Position numbers and translations under genes: made by a program
NCBI GenBank assembly: GCA_009694805.1
Contig: SICM01000020.1
Span: 1 to 37,742, forward strand
Source of the DNA: Candidatus Latescibacterota bacterium
GTDB taxonomy: Bacteria > Latescibacterota > UBA2968 > SICM01
DNA length: 37,742 nt
Reading direction: 5' to 3'
The notes under the pieces: generated by a model
Told to the model about the DNA's origin: nothing
Databases searched by the model: none
What the model saw: only the letters and a program-made list of their open reading frames with translations
Shown here: in pieces, positions 28,064 through 36,047 of the stretch
Position numbering within the stretch: position 1 is the first letter of the stretch
How the letters are laid out: every line of letters begins with the position of its first letter

Positions 28064-31000
28064 GTGAAGCCAGAGCATTCGGAATGGTGGGCCCTCCACG
28101 AATGGGTCATGCCCAGGCGCTGGCCGCTGAAGGAGACATTCGAGGAGGTCAAACAGGCGCGCACGCTCCACACGCCGGAGGAGGTGACCCGCGCCCGGCG
28201 ACACGTCCGGACGCGGGCGTGGGCGAAGGACCACCTGAAGCAGGTGCTCGCGGAGGCGGAGAGATGGGCGGCGAAGTCGGACGACTTCCTGTGGGACCTC
28301 GTCCTCCCCACGACCGTCCCCCGGCGGCACTACGTCAACCAGCTCAGGGGATGCCCGGTCCACGGCGTGGCCGTCAAGGACTTCGACACCTTCCACCCCT
28401 GGCGTCTGGACGTCGAACACCACCCCTGGAAATTGCAGTGCCCGGTCGGAGGGGAATGGTACCCCAGCAATGACTTCGCGAACGGAGACCTGACCTCCGG
28501 CCCCTATCCGGATGATGGATGGGGGTGCAGAATCGGAGACGAAGAGTACTATTTCATCGCGGAGTACGCCGAACAGGTCTATCTGCGGCACATCCGACAC
28601 TCCGTCGCCTCGCTCCCGAAGGCCTACCTCCTGACCGGAGACCCCATCTTCGCCCACAAGGCGGCCATCCTGCTCTACCGCCAGGCCGTGGAGTACCGGC
28701 GCCTCTCGGAATGTCTGGACGACCGGGCCCGCTGCGACTGCGGCTACCCGCGCCATCTCCCCCGTGCCCCCCTCACCCGGCCCAACGGAAACGGATGGGT
28801 CGGCATGGTCACAGACCGGATCTGGGAGAACGACTACGTCACCCTGTTCGCCTCGGCCTACGACGGCATCTTCGACGCCATCGACACAGACCGGGACCTG
28901 TTCGCCCTCCTGAAGCGAAAGGGCGGAGAGGTATCGGACGGCCCGGCCTTCCGGCGGTTCTTCGAGACCCACTTCCTGCGCGTGGCGGCCCAGGCCCTGC
29001 TCGACCAGGCCATCTTCGGCAACGACGGCATGCACCAGACGGCCATGATGCACGTTGCCCTCGTGCTGGACACGGAACGGTGTCGGGAGCTGGTCGACTG
29101 GGTCTATGGGGGCGTGGGGCAGATGCGGGCCCACCTCCCGAACTACTTCTTCAAGGACGGCGCGGCCTACGAGAGCCTCGGCGGCTACAACCGCATCCAC
29201 GGCGAGGGGTTCTGGCGGGTCGTCGGCCTGATGGAGCGCCTCCGGTCGCGCAGGCCGGCGCTCTACCCCACTGCCCGCTACCCCCGCGTCACGGACGACC
29301 CGAAGGGCCGCCTGCTGTTCGACTTCCCGCTCCGCACCCTCTGCATCGACCGCTACAGCCCGCAGGTGGGCGACACGGGCGGCCCCCCCTCCACATCCCG
29401 GGCGAAAAAGCGATGGGTCTCCGACGATGCCACAGCCCCGGCCTACGACCTCGCCTTCCGGCGCTACGGCGATCCCGACTTCGCGAAGGCGCTCTGCTCC
29501 GGGACAGAGGACATCCCCCACTCCGACCCGTTCGCCGAGGAGATCGACGACCGCATCCGGCAGGTCATCGCCACGCACGGGTCCGGGATCGAACGGAGGA
29601 CCGACCTGCGGGACGGCTACGGCCTCGCCTTCCTCCGGCGGAGGGGGGGGGAGGGAAGACGATCCGGTGAATCGTCCGGGGCCGGCGACGACGCCCGCGC
29701 CCTGTTCCTGTGGTACGGGGAGTGCCGGGGGCACGGCCACGACGACCTGCTGGACATCGGCCTGTTCGCCAGAGGGCTGAGCCTGATGCAGAGCCTGGGC
29801 TATCCCCGGTCGTGGCACTACTGCCAGGACTGGGAGAAGAACTGGGCCACGCACTACAGGGTGGGCGTCGGGGGCCTGGAGGAAGGCATCAAGCACAAAG
29901 GCGTCGCCCGGCTGATCGCGGACCTCGGCCCCGTCCAGGTCGTCGAGGCCTACGGAGACCCTTACGTCGAGACGACCGACCCGCATCGACGTTACACGGC
30001 GATGAATCGCGCTGCGACGCATCTCGACGCGCCTCACGTCTACAGCCGCACGGCCTTCCTCCTCGACCTCTCCGATGCCGACGCCTGCGTCGTGGACCTC
30101 TTCCGCGTGCGCGGCGGAGCGGAACACGTCTGGAGCTTTCACGGGCCGCCGGGCCGGATGGCGGTGGAGGGTCTGACCCTGACGCCCCAGGCCGGAGGGA
30201 CGGCCGCCGGGCCGGACGTGGGCTATGGCGAGGTGGAGAAGGTCCGGGACAGGGCCTTCAGGGCCCTCTGCTACATGGACCAGGTCGCCCGTGCGCGGCC
30301 CGAAGGCCCCTGGGCCGCGGACTGGGCCCTCGGAGACGACCGGGATACGCACCTGCGCGTGACCCTGCTCGCCCCCTCCGGCGCGGAGGCGATCACGGCA
30401 AAAGGCCGCTCCGTGTCCGGTGGAAAGCCCTACGAACTGGACTGGGTCCTGGCGCGTTCAACCCATCAGCAATCTTTCCCCTCGATACGCGGCTTTCAGC
30501 CGCTACTCGGGGAAACGGTCAGTCCGTCTATCCCGAGTAGCCCCGCAGGGGCGTATCGAGGGATAGAGAATCTTTCCTCTCAATTCGTCTCCCTCATCGA
30601 GCCCTACGCCGGGTCGCGTGTCGTGGAATCCATCACGCCTCTCGACGTGGAAGGCCCGCCGGACGCCCCCTTCCCCCCCGTGGCCCTGCGGATCGAAGCC
30701 TGCGGACGCACGCATACGGTCATCGCCACGACCACCCCGCACGGGGTCCATCGCATCGGGGGTCGGATCGCCTTTCAGGGCGAGTACGGCGTCGTGTCCG
30801 ATCAGGAGGGGAGGCTCCGGTCGGTGACGATGATCGGCGCCACGCGGATGGAGGTGGACGGGTTCTCTGTGGAGGCGGAGACGGGATGGGTCGAGGCGGA
30901 GATCGAGGCCGTGGACCGGGCGCGAAACGAGGTGACAGTTCGCCTCCCCTCCGGCGCTGCGGAGGCCGGGGGATTCATCGCCATCCGAAACGAGGTCCGG

Positions 31001-31453
31001 AGCGTCGCCTACCGCGTGGAGGAGGTCCGGGAGGAGGCCGGACGGACGATCCTGCGTCTGGACCAGGCCCCCCGGATCGGCGAAGGGCTCGCGACCGGGT
31101 TCCGGGAGGGAGAGATCGAGACCCCCACCCTCTTCCCCCTGGCGAGCATCTACGGGTTTCGCTACTACCACGGCGCGCGGCTGACGGATGGGACGGGGAA
31201 GCGCGAATACCGCGTGGCGGACCTCCGCAGGCCCGACCGGGAGACCCCCGGCTACCGGGTCTACCTGGACCCTGTTGCGCATCCCGACCTCACGGCCGAG
31301 GAACTGCGCCAGGCGTTCGCGCCGGGGGACGGGCTCTTCCACCTGTGGGACTACGGCGCGGGGGACCGCCTTTGCATCGCAGGGACCGTGGTCGTGACGT
31401 TCTCGGAGCACGGCCACGAGGTCCGGGCGAACGTGCCGGTGAAAGTGAGGTAG
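28064..31453 (+). CDS. Very large heparinase II/III-like protein with three embedded palindromic elements
   Basis: A protein of 1129 residues, about 350 longer than the heparinase-like gene at 1681. It starts with GTG at 28064 behind AAAGGA. Residues 1-460 form the alpha-toroid (WALHEWVMPRRWPL, YLLTGDPIFAHKAAILLYRQA, GMHQTAMMHVAL, YESLGGYNRIHGEGFW). The catalytic/metal region is ECRGHGHDDLLDIGLFARG, followed by beta domains (VVDLFRVRGGAEHVWSFHG, FVSLIEPYAGSRV) and a C-terminal extension of about 200 residues. Three dispersed elements lie in frame: 29655-29680 (RRSGESSG), 29998-30014 (in TAMNRAATH) and 30471-30577 (SFPSIRGFQPLLGETVS onward). No signal peptide is obvious. It probably acts on a uronate-containing polymer. 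Its stop TAG is itself at the edge of a palindrome. Confidence 0.72.
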   Translation: MKPEHSEWWALHEWVMPRRWPLKETFEEVKQARTLHTPEEVTRARRHVRTRAWAKDHLKQVLAEAERWAAKSDDFLWDLVLPTTVPRRHYVNQLRGCPVHGVAVKDFDTFHPWRLDVEHHPWKLQCPVGGEWYPSNDFANGDLTSGPYPDDGWGCRIGDEEYYFIAEYAEQVYLRHIRHSVASLPKAYLLTGDPIFAHKAAILLYRQAVEYRRLSECLDDRARCDCGYPRHLPRAPLTRPNGNGWVGMVTDRIWENDYVTLFASAYDGIFDAIDTDRDLFALLKRKGGEVSDGPAFRRFFETHFLRVAAQALLDQAIFGNDGMHQTAMMHVALVLDTERCRELVDWVYGGVGQMRAHLPNYFFKDGAAYESLGGYNRIHGEGFWRVVGLMERLRSRRPALYPTARYPRVTDDPKGRLLFDFPLRTLCIDRYSPQVGDTGGPPSTSRAKKRWVSDDATAPAYDLAFRRYGDPDFAKALCSGTEDIPHSDPFAEEIDDRIRQVIATHGSGIERRTDLRDGYGLAFLRRRGGEGRRSGESSGAGDDARALFLWYGECRGHGHDDLLDIGLFARGLSLMQSLGYPRSWHYCQDWEKNWATHYRVGVGGLEEGIKHKGVARLIADLGPVQVVEAYGDPYVETTDPHRRYTAMNRAATHLDAPHVYSRTAFLLDLSDADACVVDLFRVRGGAEHVWSFHGPPGRMAVEGLTLTPQAGGTAAGPDVGYGEVEKVRDRAFRALCYMDQVARARPEGPWAADWALGDDRDTHLRVTLLAPSGAEAITAKGRSVSGGKPYELDWVLARSTHQQSFPSIRGFQPLLGETVSPSIPSSPAGAYRGIENLSSQFVSLIEPYAGSRVVESITPLDVEGPPDAPFPPVALRIEACGRTHTVIATTTPHGVHRIGGRIAFQGEYGVVSDQEGRLRSVTMIGATRMEVDGFSVEAETGWVEAEIEAVDRARNEVTVRLPSGAAEAGGFIAIRNEVRSVAYRVEEVREEAGRTILRLDQAPRIGEGLATGFREGEIETPTLFPLASIYGFRYYHGARLTDGTGKREYRVADLRRPDRETPGYRVYLDPVAHPDLTAEELRQAFAPGDGLFHLWDYGAGDRLCIAGTVVVTFSEHGHEVRANVPVKVR
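29655..29680 (+). repeat. Coding palindromic element (RRSGESSG), heparinase-like copy
   Basis: GACGAT (29658-29663) and ATCGTC (29671-29676) pair around CCGGTGA. The sequence from GACGATCC to CCGGGG matches the proS tail at 23 of 24 bases, and both are translated as RRSxESSG. Here it lies in a Gly/Arg-rich loop just before the catalytic region. Confidence 0.75.
29998..30014 (+). repeat. 17-bp repeat with GCGAT-GA-ATCGC core, coding copy
   Basis: Identical to the intergenic copy at 19909-19925. It codes for the middle of YTAMNRAATHLDA, upstream of a conserved beta-strand. Confidence 0.65.
30471..30577 (+). repeat. Cloverleaf-like palindromic element inside the coding sequence
   Basis: The outer arms CCCTCGATACGC (30479-30490) and its complement (30551-30562) enclose three further helices: GGCT/AGCC (30491-30501), GCTACTCGGG with its complement (30502-30511, 30532-30541; its apex pairs ACGG/CCGT) and CCC/GGG (30542-30550). 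AATCTTTCC occurs directly repeated at both ends (30471-30479 and 30569-30577). The translated segment is unrelated to heparinase sequence and lies between WVLARS and SSQFVSLIEPY. Confidence 0.85.
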
Positions 31454-31504
31454 GGGCAGCCCCCTGTGGCTGCCCTGTCTGGAGGGGCAGATGCCTGCCC
31501 CTCC
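31453..31504. repeat. Two hairpins between convergent genes
   Basis: GGGCAGCC pairs across a 6-base loop (31454-31475), then GGAGGGGCAG/ATGC with an exact 10-bp complement (31481-31504). They separate the large heparinase-like gene from the convergent peptidase gene and could stop transcription from both sides, although no T-run is present. Confidence 0.7.
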
Positions 31505-31510
31505 TCTTCG

Positions 31511-32419
31511 TCACAGTTCATACACGACCTTCAACACCACGTCCCCCACGGCCTTGAGGCTCTGCGCGCTGCACTTGTCCGGCGTGTCTCCGGTCGTGTG
31601 CCAGGGGGGGTAGTCGAAGTCGATCAGGTCGATGATCGGGATGCCCGCCTCCATCAGCGGGATGTGGTCGTCCTGGATAAAGTACTTCTGCTGCGGGATG
31701 AACTGTTTATAGCCAAGGGTTGCCGCCGCCTGCCAGACGCGGGCCACGTGGTCGGGGTAGGTCCGGTTGGAATTCCCCTCGTGGTAGATCGTCAGGTCCT
31801 TGTCGCCGATCATGTCCAGCAGGATGCCCATGCGGGGGGCGTATTTCCCCTTGCTCACGGCCGCGAACCGCCGCGCGCCCAGAAAGTAGTCGCTCACGTC
31901 CCCGTTGAGCCCCCGGCCATAGTCCTCCCCGTCGAACAGGACGATGTCCACCCCCTTGACCGGCGGGATCTGCCGCAGCACGCGGGCGACCTCCAGCAGC
32001 ACGGCTACGCCGGAGGCCCCGTCGTTGGCCCCCGGAATCGGCTGGGTCCGCTTCTTCGGGTCCGTCTCCTGGTCCGCGTAGGGCCGCGTGTCCCAGTGCG
32101 CGCACAGCAGGATACGCTCCGTCGCCCGCGCGTTGAAGACCCCCTTGATGTTCGTCAGGGCCACGACCGTATCCACCTTCGCGTCCCGATAGGTGAACGC
32201 ATCCGTCTCCACGCTGTCCGCCCATTTCTTCAGCTCGGAAGACAGGAAGTCGATGGCCGCGCGATGCCCGGCGGAGCCGGGGTTTCGGGGCCCCAGGTCG
32301 CACTGCTGGACGAGCAGGTCGTAGGCCCGCCCCCCGTCGAAGGTCGGGGGGCCGGACAGCTTGGGATGGTCACACAGCGTGATGAGGGACAGCGCGGAGG
32401 CCAGAATGAGTCTGTGCAT
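31511..32419 (-). CDS. M28-family peptidase, glutaminyl-peptide cyclotransferase-like
   Basis: A 302-residue exported zinc protein. It has a short signal peptide (MHRLILASALSLITLC; C16 might be lipidated but lacks a good lipobox). The M28 fold shows metal ligands H and D in CAHWDTRPYAD, GANDGASGVAVLLE, FDGEDYG (catalytic Glu region), LLDMIGDKD and a distal H in DDHIPLMEAGIP. The FIQDDHIPL and DFDYPPWHTTGDTPDKCS blocks resemble glutaminyl cyclases, which convert N-terminal Gln to pyroglutamate. An aminopeptidase role is the alternative. It is divergent from the nucleotidyltransferase gene and convergent with the heparinase-like gene. Confidence 0.85.
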   Translation of the reverse strand: MHRLILASALSLITLCDHPKLSGPPTFDGGRAYDLLVQQCDLGPRNPGSAGHRAAIDFLSSELKKWADSVETDAFTYRDAKVDTVVALTNIKGVFNARATERILLCAHWDTRPYADQETDPKKRTQPIPGANDGASGVAVLLEVARVLRQIPPVKGVDIVLFDGEDYGRGLNGDVSDYFLGARRFAAVSKGKYAPRMGILLDMIGDKDLTIYHEGNSNRTYPDHVARVWQAAATLGYKQFIPQQKYFIQDDHIPLMEAGIPIIDLIDFDYPPWHTTGDTPDKCSAQSLKAVGDVVLKVVYEL

Positions 32420-32457
32420 GGAGGTGATCCCCGGTTAGGCGTGATCCTATAAAAGCC

Positions 32458-32486
32458 TTGACAAATTCTTGCGTTGAATATATCCT
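32458..32486 (+). promoter_or_regulatory. Predicted promoter of the nucleotidyltransferase-rsgA unit
   Basis: A perfect TTGACA (32458-32463) and TATCCT (32481-32486) are 17 bases apart in an AT-rich gap, 40 bp before the ATG. Confidence 0.55.
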
Positions 32487-32526
32487 CTGCGAAATAATCC
32501 CATCCTTTTCAACGGAAAGACCTCTC

Positions 32527-33612
32527 ATGAAAGCCCTCATCCTCTCCGGCGGCAAGGGCACGCGCCTGCGCCCCATCACCTACACCCGCGCCAAACAGCT
32601 CGTCCCGGTGGCCAACAAACCCATCCTGTTCTACGGCCTGGAGGCCATCGTGCGGGCGGGCATCACCGACATCGGCATCGTCATCGGTGAGACCGGGCCG
32701 GAGGTCCGGGCAGCGGTGGGGGACGGGTCCCGCTGGGGGGCCCGGATCACCTATATCCTGCAGGAAGAGCCCCTCGGCCTGGCCCACGCCGTGAAAGTGG
32801 CCCGGGATTTTCTGCGGGACGACCCCTTCATCATGTACCTCGGCGATAACCTGATCAAACACGACGTGGGGGAGCTGGTCGAGCATTTCAACCGCCAGAA
32901 CCTGGACGCCCTCATCCTGCTGAAGGCCGTGGAGAACCCCTCTGCCTTCGGCGTGGCGGAGGTCGATGCGGAAGGGCGCGCCATCCGCCTGGAAGAGAAA
33001 CCCCGACAGCCTCGCTCCAACCTGGCCCTGGTGGGCGTCTACCTGTTCAGGGCCGTCATCCACAGCGCCATCGATGAGATCCATCCCTCCGCGCGGGGGG
33101 AGCTGGAGATCACGGACGCCATCCAGAAGCTGATCGACCGTAAAAGCCGCATCGGGTCCTACATCCTGACCGACTGGTGGCTCGACACGGGCAAGAAGGA
33201 CGACATGCTGGAGGCCAACCGGATTGTGCTCGACGAACTCCCCGACGGGCAGGAGATCGACCCGACCGCAAAGATAGACCCCTCCTCCAGGGTGATGGGG
33301 CGCGTCCGGATCGGCGCGAATGCCCAGATCGACGGCTGCGCCATCCGGGGGCCGGTGGTCATCGGGGAGGGATGTATCCTGAGAGACGCCTACGTCGGCC
33401 CCTACACGGCCCTCGGAAACCGGGTGACGATCACCGGCTCCGAGATCGAACATTCCATCGTCCTGGATGACAGCCGCATCCTCGACCTGGGGGGCCGGAT
33501 CGAGGATTCGCTGATTGCCACCCACGTGGAGGTGGCCCGCACCCGGGCCCGGCCCGCGGCCCATCGCTTCATGCTCGGCGACGACAGCAGGGTGGACCTG
33601 ATCGCGCCTTGA
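32527..33612 (+). CDS. Glucose-1-phosphate thymidylyltransferase, long form
   Basis: A 361-residue sugar-nucleotide pyrophosphorylase that makes dTDP-glucose (or a related NDP-sugar) from sugar-1-phosphate and NTP. LSGGKGTRLRPITYTRAKQLVPVANKP (shown in outline) is the nucleotide-binding start. MYLGDNLIKHD carries the metal Asp, and LVGVYLFRAVIH and TDWWLDTGKKDDMLEAN are typical of RmlA. Residues about 240-355 add a left-handed beta-helix (VMGRVRIGANAQIDGCAIRGP...), as in StrD-type and archaeal enzymes. The ATG at 32527 follows GGAAAG by 8 bases. Its stop is 8 bp before the rsgA start, so the two are cotranscribed, an unusual pairing. No rmlBCD genes are nearby. Confidence 0.9.
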   Translation: MKALILSGGKGTRLRPITYTRAKQLVPVANKPILFYGLEAIVRAGITDIGIVIGETGPEVRAAVGDGSRWGARITYILQEEPLGLAHAVKVARDFLRDDPFIMYLGDNLIKHDVGELVEHFNRQNLDALILLKAVENPSAFGVAEVDAEGRAIRLEEKPRQPRSNLALVGVYLFRAVIHSAIDEIHPSARGELEITDAIQKLIDRKSRIGSYILTDWWLDTGKKDDMLEANRIVLDELPDGQEIDPTAKIDPSSRVMGRVRIGANAQIDGCAIRGPVVIGEGCILRDAYVGPYTALGNRVTITGSEIEHSIVLDDSRILDLGGRIEDSLIATHVEVARTRARPAAHRFMLGDDSRVDLIAP

Positions 33613-33620
33613 GAGGAGCA

Positions 33621-34607
33621 GTGCTGAAGAGGTCTGACGACGTCAGGTTACAGGAGGGCCGGGTCGTGCAGGAGCACCTCGGCCGCTACACGGTCTCCGC
33701 CGGAGACCGCCTGGTCGACTGTACTATCTCCAGCAAGCTCCGGAAAAACCTCGAATACCCGACCGCCGACCCCTCCTCCCTGCGCCAGCGCGTGATCGCC
33801 GTGAGGGAGATCCGGTCGGTCAGTCCGGCGGCCGTGGGAGACTTCGTCGCGTTTGAGGACACCGGCGACGGAACCGGGATGATCTACGAGGTCCTGAACC
33901 GCCGCAACAAGCTGTCCCGAAGGGCGGCCGGCCGAAAGCCCCTGGAGCAGGTCCTGATCGCCAACCTCGACCTGGCGGTACTCGTCTTCTCCATCCGGCA
34001 GCCCGACCTCCTGTTCTGGCTGGAGATGCTCGACCGGTTTCTGGCCATCTGTGAACTGGAGGAGATCCCCCCCCTGATCTGTCTGAGCAAAACCGACCTG
34101 GCGGAGGAAGCCGACTGGCGTTCCATAGCCTCCCTCTACGAGCGGATCGGTTACCGGACCCTCTCCATCAGCGCAGCGCACGGCACGGGCGTCGAGTCCG
34201 TCCGCGAGGCCATACGGGGCGCAGTCTCCGTGTTTATGGGGCCTTCCGGGGCCGGCAAGACGACCCTCCTGAACACCCTGCAACCGGGCCTGGGCGGCCG
34301 GGTGGGCGAGGTCAACAGGGCCACCGGGCGAGGCCGGCACACCACGACCCACGCCGAACTCTTCCCCCTGGAGGGGGGCGGCCTGGTGGGCGACACCCCG
34401 GGCCTGCGGGAGTTGAGTCTCTGGAACGTGGATGCGGATCAACTCCACTATCTCTTCCTGGAGATGCGGCCGCTCATCGGGTCCTGCCGCTTCCGGGACT
34501 GCGTCCACGCGCAGGAGCCGGACTGCGCGGTGAAGGCCGCGGTGGCATCGGGACAGATCGACCCGCGTCGCTACGACAGCTATCTCAGGATCAGAGAAAG
34601 ACCGTGA
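33621..34607 (+). CDS. rsgA: Ribosome small-subunit-dependent GTPase A
   Basis: A circularly permuted GTPase of 328 residues that checks late 30S maturation. An N-terminal OB-fold (about 10-105) comes first, then G4 (LSKTDL) ahead of G1 (GPSGAGKTTLLN) and G3 (DTPG), the order that defines the family. The C-terminal zinc site is C-H-C type (CRFRDCVHAQEPDC). GTG at 33621 was chosen because GAGAGGAG is directly upstream; the in-frame TTG at 33609 overlaps the previous stop and has no ribosome site. It is cotranscribed with the upstream nucleotidyltransferase gene. Confidence 0.93.
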   Translation: MLKRSDDVRLQEGRVVQEHLGRYTVSAGDRLVDCTISSKLRKNLEYPTADPSSLRQRVIAVREIRSVSPAAVGDFVAFEDTGDGTGMIYEVLNRRNKLSRRAAGRKPLEQVLIANLDLAVLVFSIRQPDLLFWLEMLDRFLAICELEEIPPLICLSKTDLAEEADWRSIASLYERIGYRTLSISAAHGTGVESVREAIRGAVSVFMGPSGAGKTTLLNTLQPGLGGRVGEVNRATGRGRHTTTHAELFPLEGGGLVGDTPGLRELSLWNVDADQLHYLFLEMRPLIGSCRFRDCVHAQEPDCAVKAAVASGQIDPRRYDSYLRIRERP

Positions 34608-34613
34608 AAAACA

Positions 34614-34717
34614 GGGGTCAGGGATCAGGGATCAGGAAAAGCAAACCAGATTTTTGGTTCTTCCCGGCCCCCGACTCCCGACCCCTGACCCCGCTTTTTG
34701 ATCTGTCACTTGTCACT
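34614..34717. repeat. Three 7-mer arrays, two of them in inverted orientation
   Basis: GGGTCAG, GGATCAG, GGATCAG (34615-34635), CCCGACT, CCCGACC, CCTGACC (34670-34690) and TGTCACT twice (34704-34717). GGGGTCAGGG (34614-34623) is exactly complementary to 34683-34692, so the first two arrays can pair. They fill the whole gap between rsgA and the dehydrogenase gene. Confidence 0.85.
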
Positions 34718-34733
34718 CTGGAGGAACCCCGTC

Positions 34734-35819
34734 ATGGACCCTACGGCCCCGGACCCGACCGTGCGCACAACGCCCGGCCCCGACGAACAGCTCGTCCGCG
34801 TGGAACAGCTTCGGGAACTCGCATCGCAGGTGTATCAGAAGGTAGGGGTCCCGAAGGAGGAGGCCGATCTGGTGGCGGGCCTTGAGGCGGAGACCGACCT
34901 GCGGGGCGTCCACTCTCACGGGACCCGCGCCCTGCCGAGCTACATCCGGCGCATCCAGGAGGGGAAAACAAACCCCAGGCCTGCGATCCAGGTCGTGCGG
35001 GAGGGGCCCTCCTTCGCCCTGCTCGAAGGGGACCGGGGCCTGGGCCTCCTGACGGGCACGCGCGCCATCCAGATGGCCATCGACAAGGCCCGGAAGACCG
35101 GCATCGCCGCCGTGGCCGTCCGCAACAGCAACCACTTCGGCGCTGCGGCCAACTTCGCCCTGCAGGCCCTGGAACACGACATGGTCGGCTTCGCCGCCTC
35201 CAGCAGCAGCCCCGGCCTGGCCCCCTACGGCGGGGCCTCCCGGCTGGTCGGCAACCACCCCTTCGCCTACGCCGTCCCCGCCGGGGAGGAGCGCCCCCTC
35301 GTGCTCGACATGGCCTGCGGGGTGTCCGCCTGGGGGCGCGTCGGCACGATGCGGATGTACGGAAAACCCCTGGCCGACAACTGGGTGCTGGACAAAGACG
35401 GACGCCCGACGAACGACCCGGCCCAGGCCCACATCCTCCTCCCCTTCGGCAGCTTCAAGGGCTATGGGCTCACGATGATCGTGGATGCCCTGACCGGCAT
35501 CCTCCCCTTCGGGGTCTCCACCTGCCACCGGGACGCGCCGGAGTTCGCGGGACAGACCTTTTCCAGCCACTTCTTCTACGCGCTCCACGTCGAGAGCTTC
35601 ATCCCCCTCGACGAGTTCAAGACCGAGATGGACCGGACGATCCGCACCGTGCGGTCGTCGAAACGGGCGGAGGGCGTGGACCGCATCTACCTGCCCGGCG
35701 AGATCGAGTGGCTCAAAAAAGAGGCATGGAGCCAGACCGGCATTCCCATCCACAACGACCACATCAACAGCCTGGCCCAGCTCGCGGACGAATTCGGCGT
35801 CCCTGTTCCCTGGAGATGA
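34734..35819 (+). CDS. Malate/L-lactate dehydrogenase family (Ldh_2) oxidoreductase
   Basis: A 361-residue NAD(P)-dependent 2-hydroxyacid dehydrogenase unrelated to Rossmann-fold lactate dehydrogenase. Landmarks are DLRGVHSHGTRALPSYI (with the catalytic His), VRNSNHFGAAANFALQA, NHPFAYAVPAGE and GSFKGYGLTMIVDALTG. Relatives reduce 2,3-diketogulonate, ureidoglycolate, sulfolactate or malate. Beside a mannonate dehydratase, a sugar-acid role is plausible (inference). The first 18 residues are Pro/Thr-rich. GGAGGA (34720-34725) is 8 bases from the ATG. Confidence 0.88.
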   Translation: MDPTAPDPTVRTTPGPDEQLVRVEQLRELASQVYQKVGVPKEEADLVAGLEAETDLRGVHSHGTRALPSYIRRIQEGKTNPRPAIQVVREGPSFALLEGDRGLGLLTGTRAIQMAIDKARKTGIAAVAVRNSNHFGAAANFALQALEHDMVGFAASSSSPGLAPYGGASRLVGNHPFAYAVPAGEERPLVLDMACGVSAWGRVGTMRMYGKPLADNWVLDKDGRPTNDPAQAHILLPFGSFKGYGLTMIVDALTGILPFGVSTCHRDAPEFAGQTFSSHFFYALHVESFIPLDEFKTEMDRTIRTVRSSKRAEGVDRIYLPGEIEWLKKEAWSQTGIPIHNDHINSLAQLADEFGVPVPWR

Positions 35820-35918
35820 GACCCCTCCCCCCGACCCCCTCCCCGAAACGGAGAGGGGGAGGATATCTCAGATATTTTCGGTTCTATAGCAGTCCTCAAG
35901 ATCCGCCCCCAAGGCAGC

Positions 35919-35980
35919 GCGGCGTCTGAGCGAGCGTGCTTCTTTGGCCCCACCTTTCTTGCACGAGCAAGAAAGGTGGG
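35919..35980. repeat. Dispersed hairpin element, copy 2
   Basis: Same leader (GCGGCGTCTGAGCGAGCG onward) and ACGA loop as 4251-4311. The 14-bp stem CCCACCTTTCTTGC (35949-35962) pairs perfectly with 35967-35980. One base pair is changed on both arms relative to copy 1. An imperfect CCCCCTCCCCG hairpin lies upstream near 35834. Confidence 0.8.
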
Positions 35981-36047
35981 AAAGTCCGCTAAGGAAAGCC
36001 TGAGCGAGCAACCCAGCCCCTGGTTGGAAATAGGGCATCCTCCCCTA

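Noticed and set aside
30479..30562. Cloverleaf element as a tRNA gene
   Set aside because: No conserved TTCGA-type T-loop, D-loop bases or acceptor end, the outer helix is 12 bp, and it lies inside an open coding frame.
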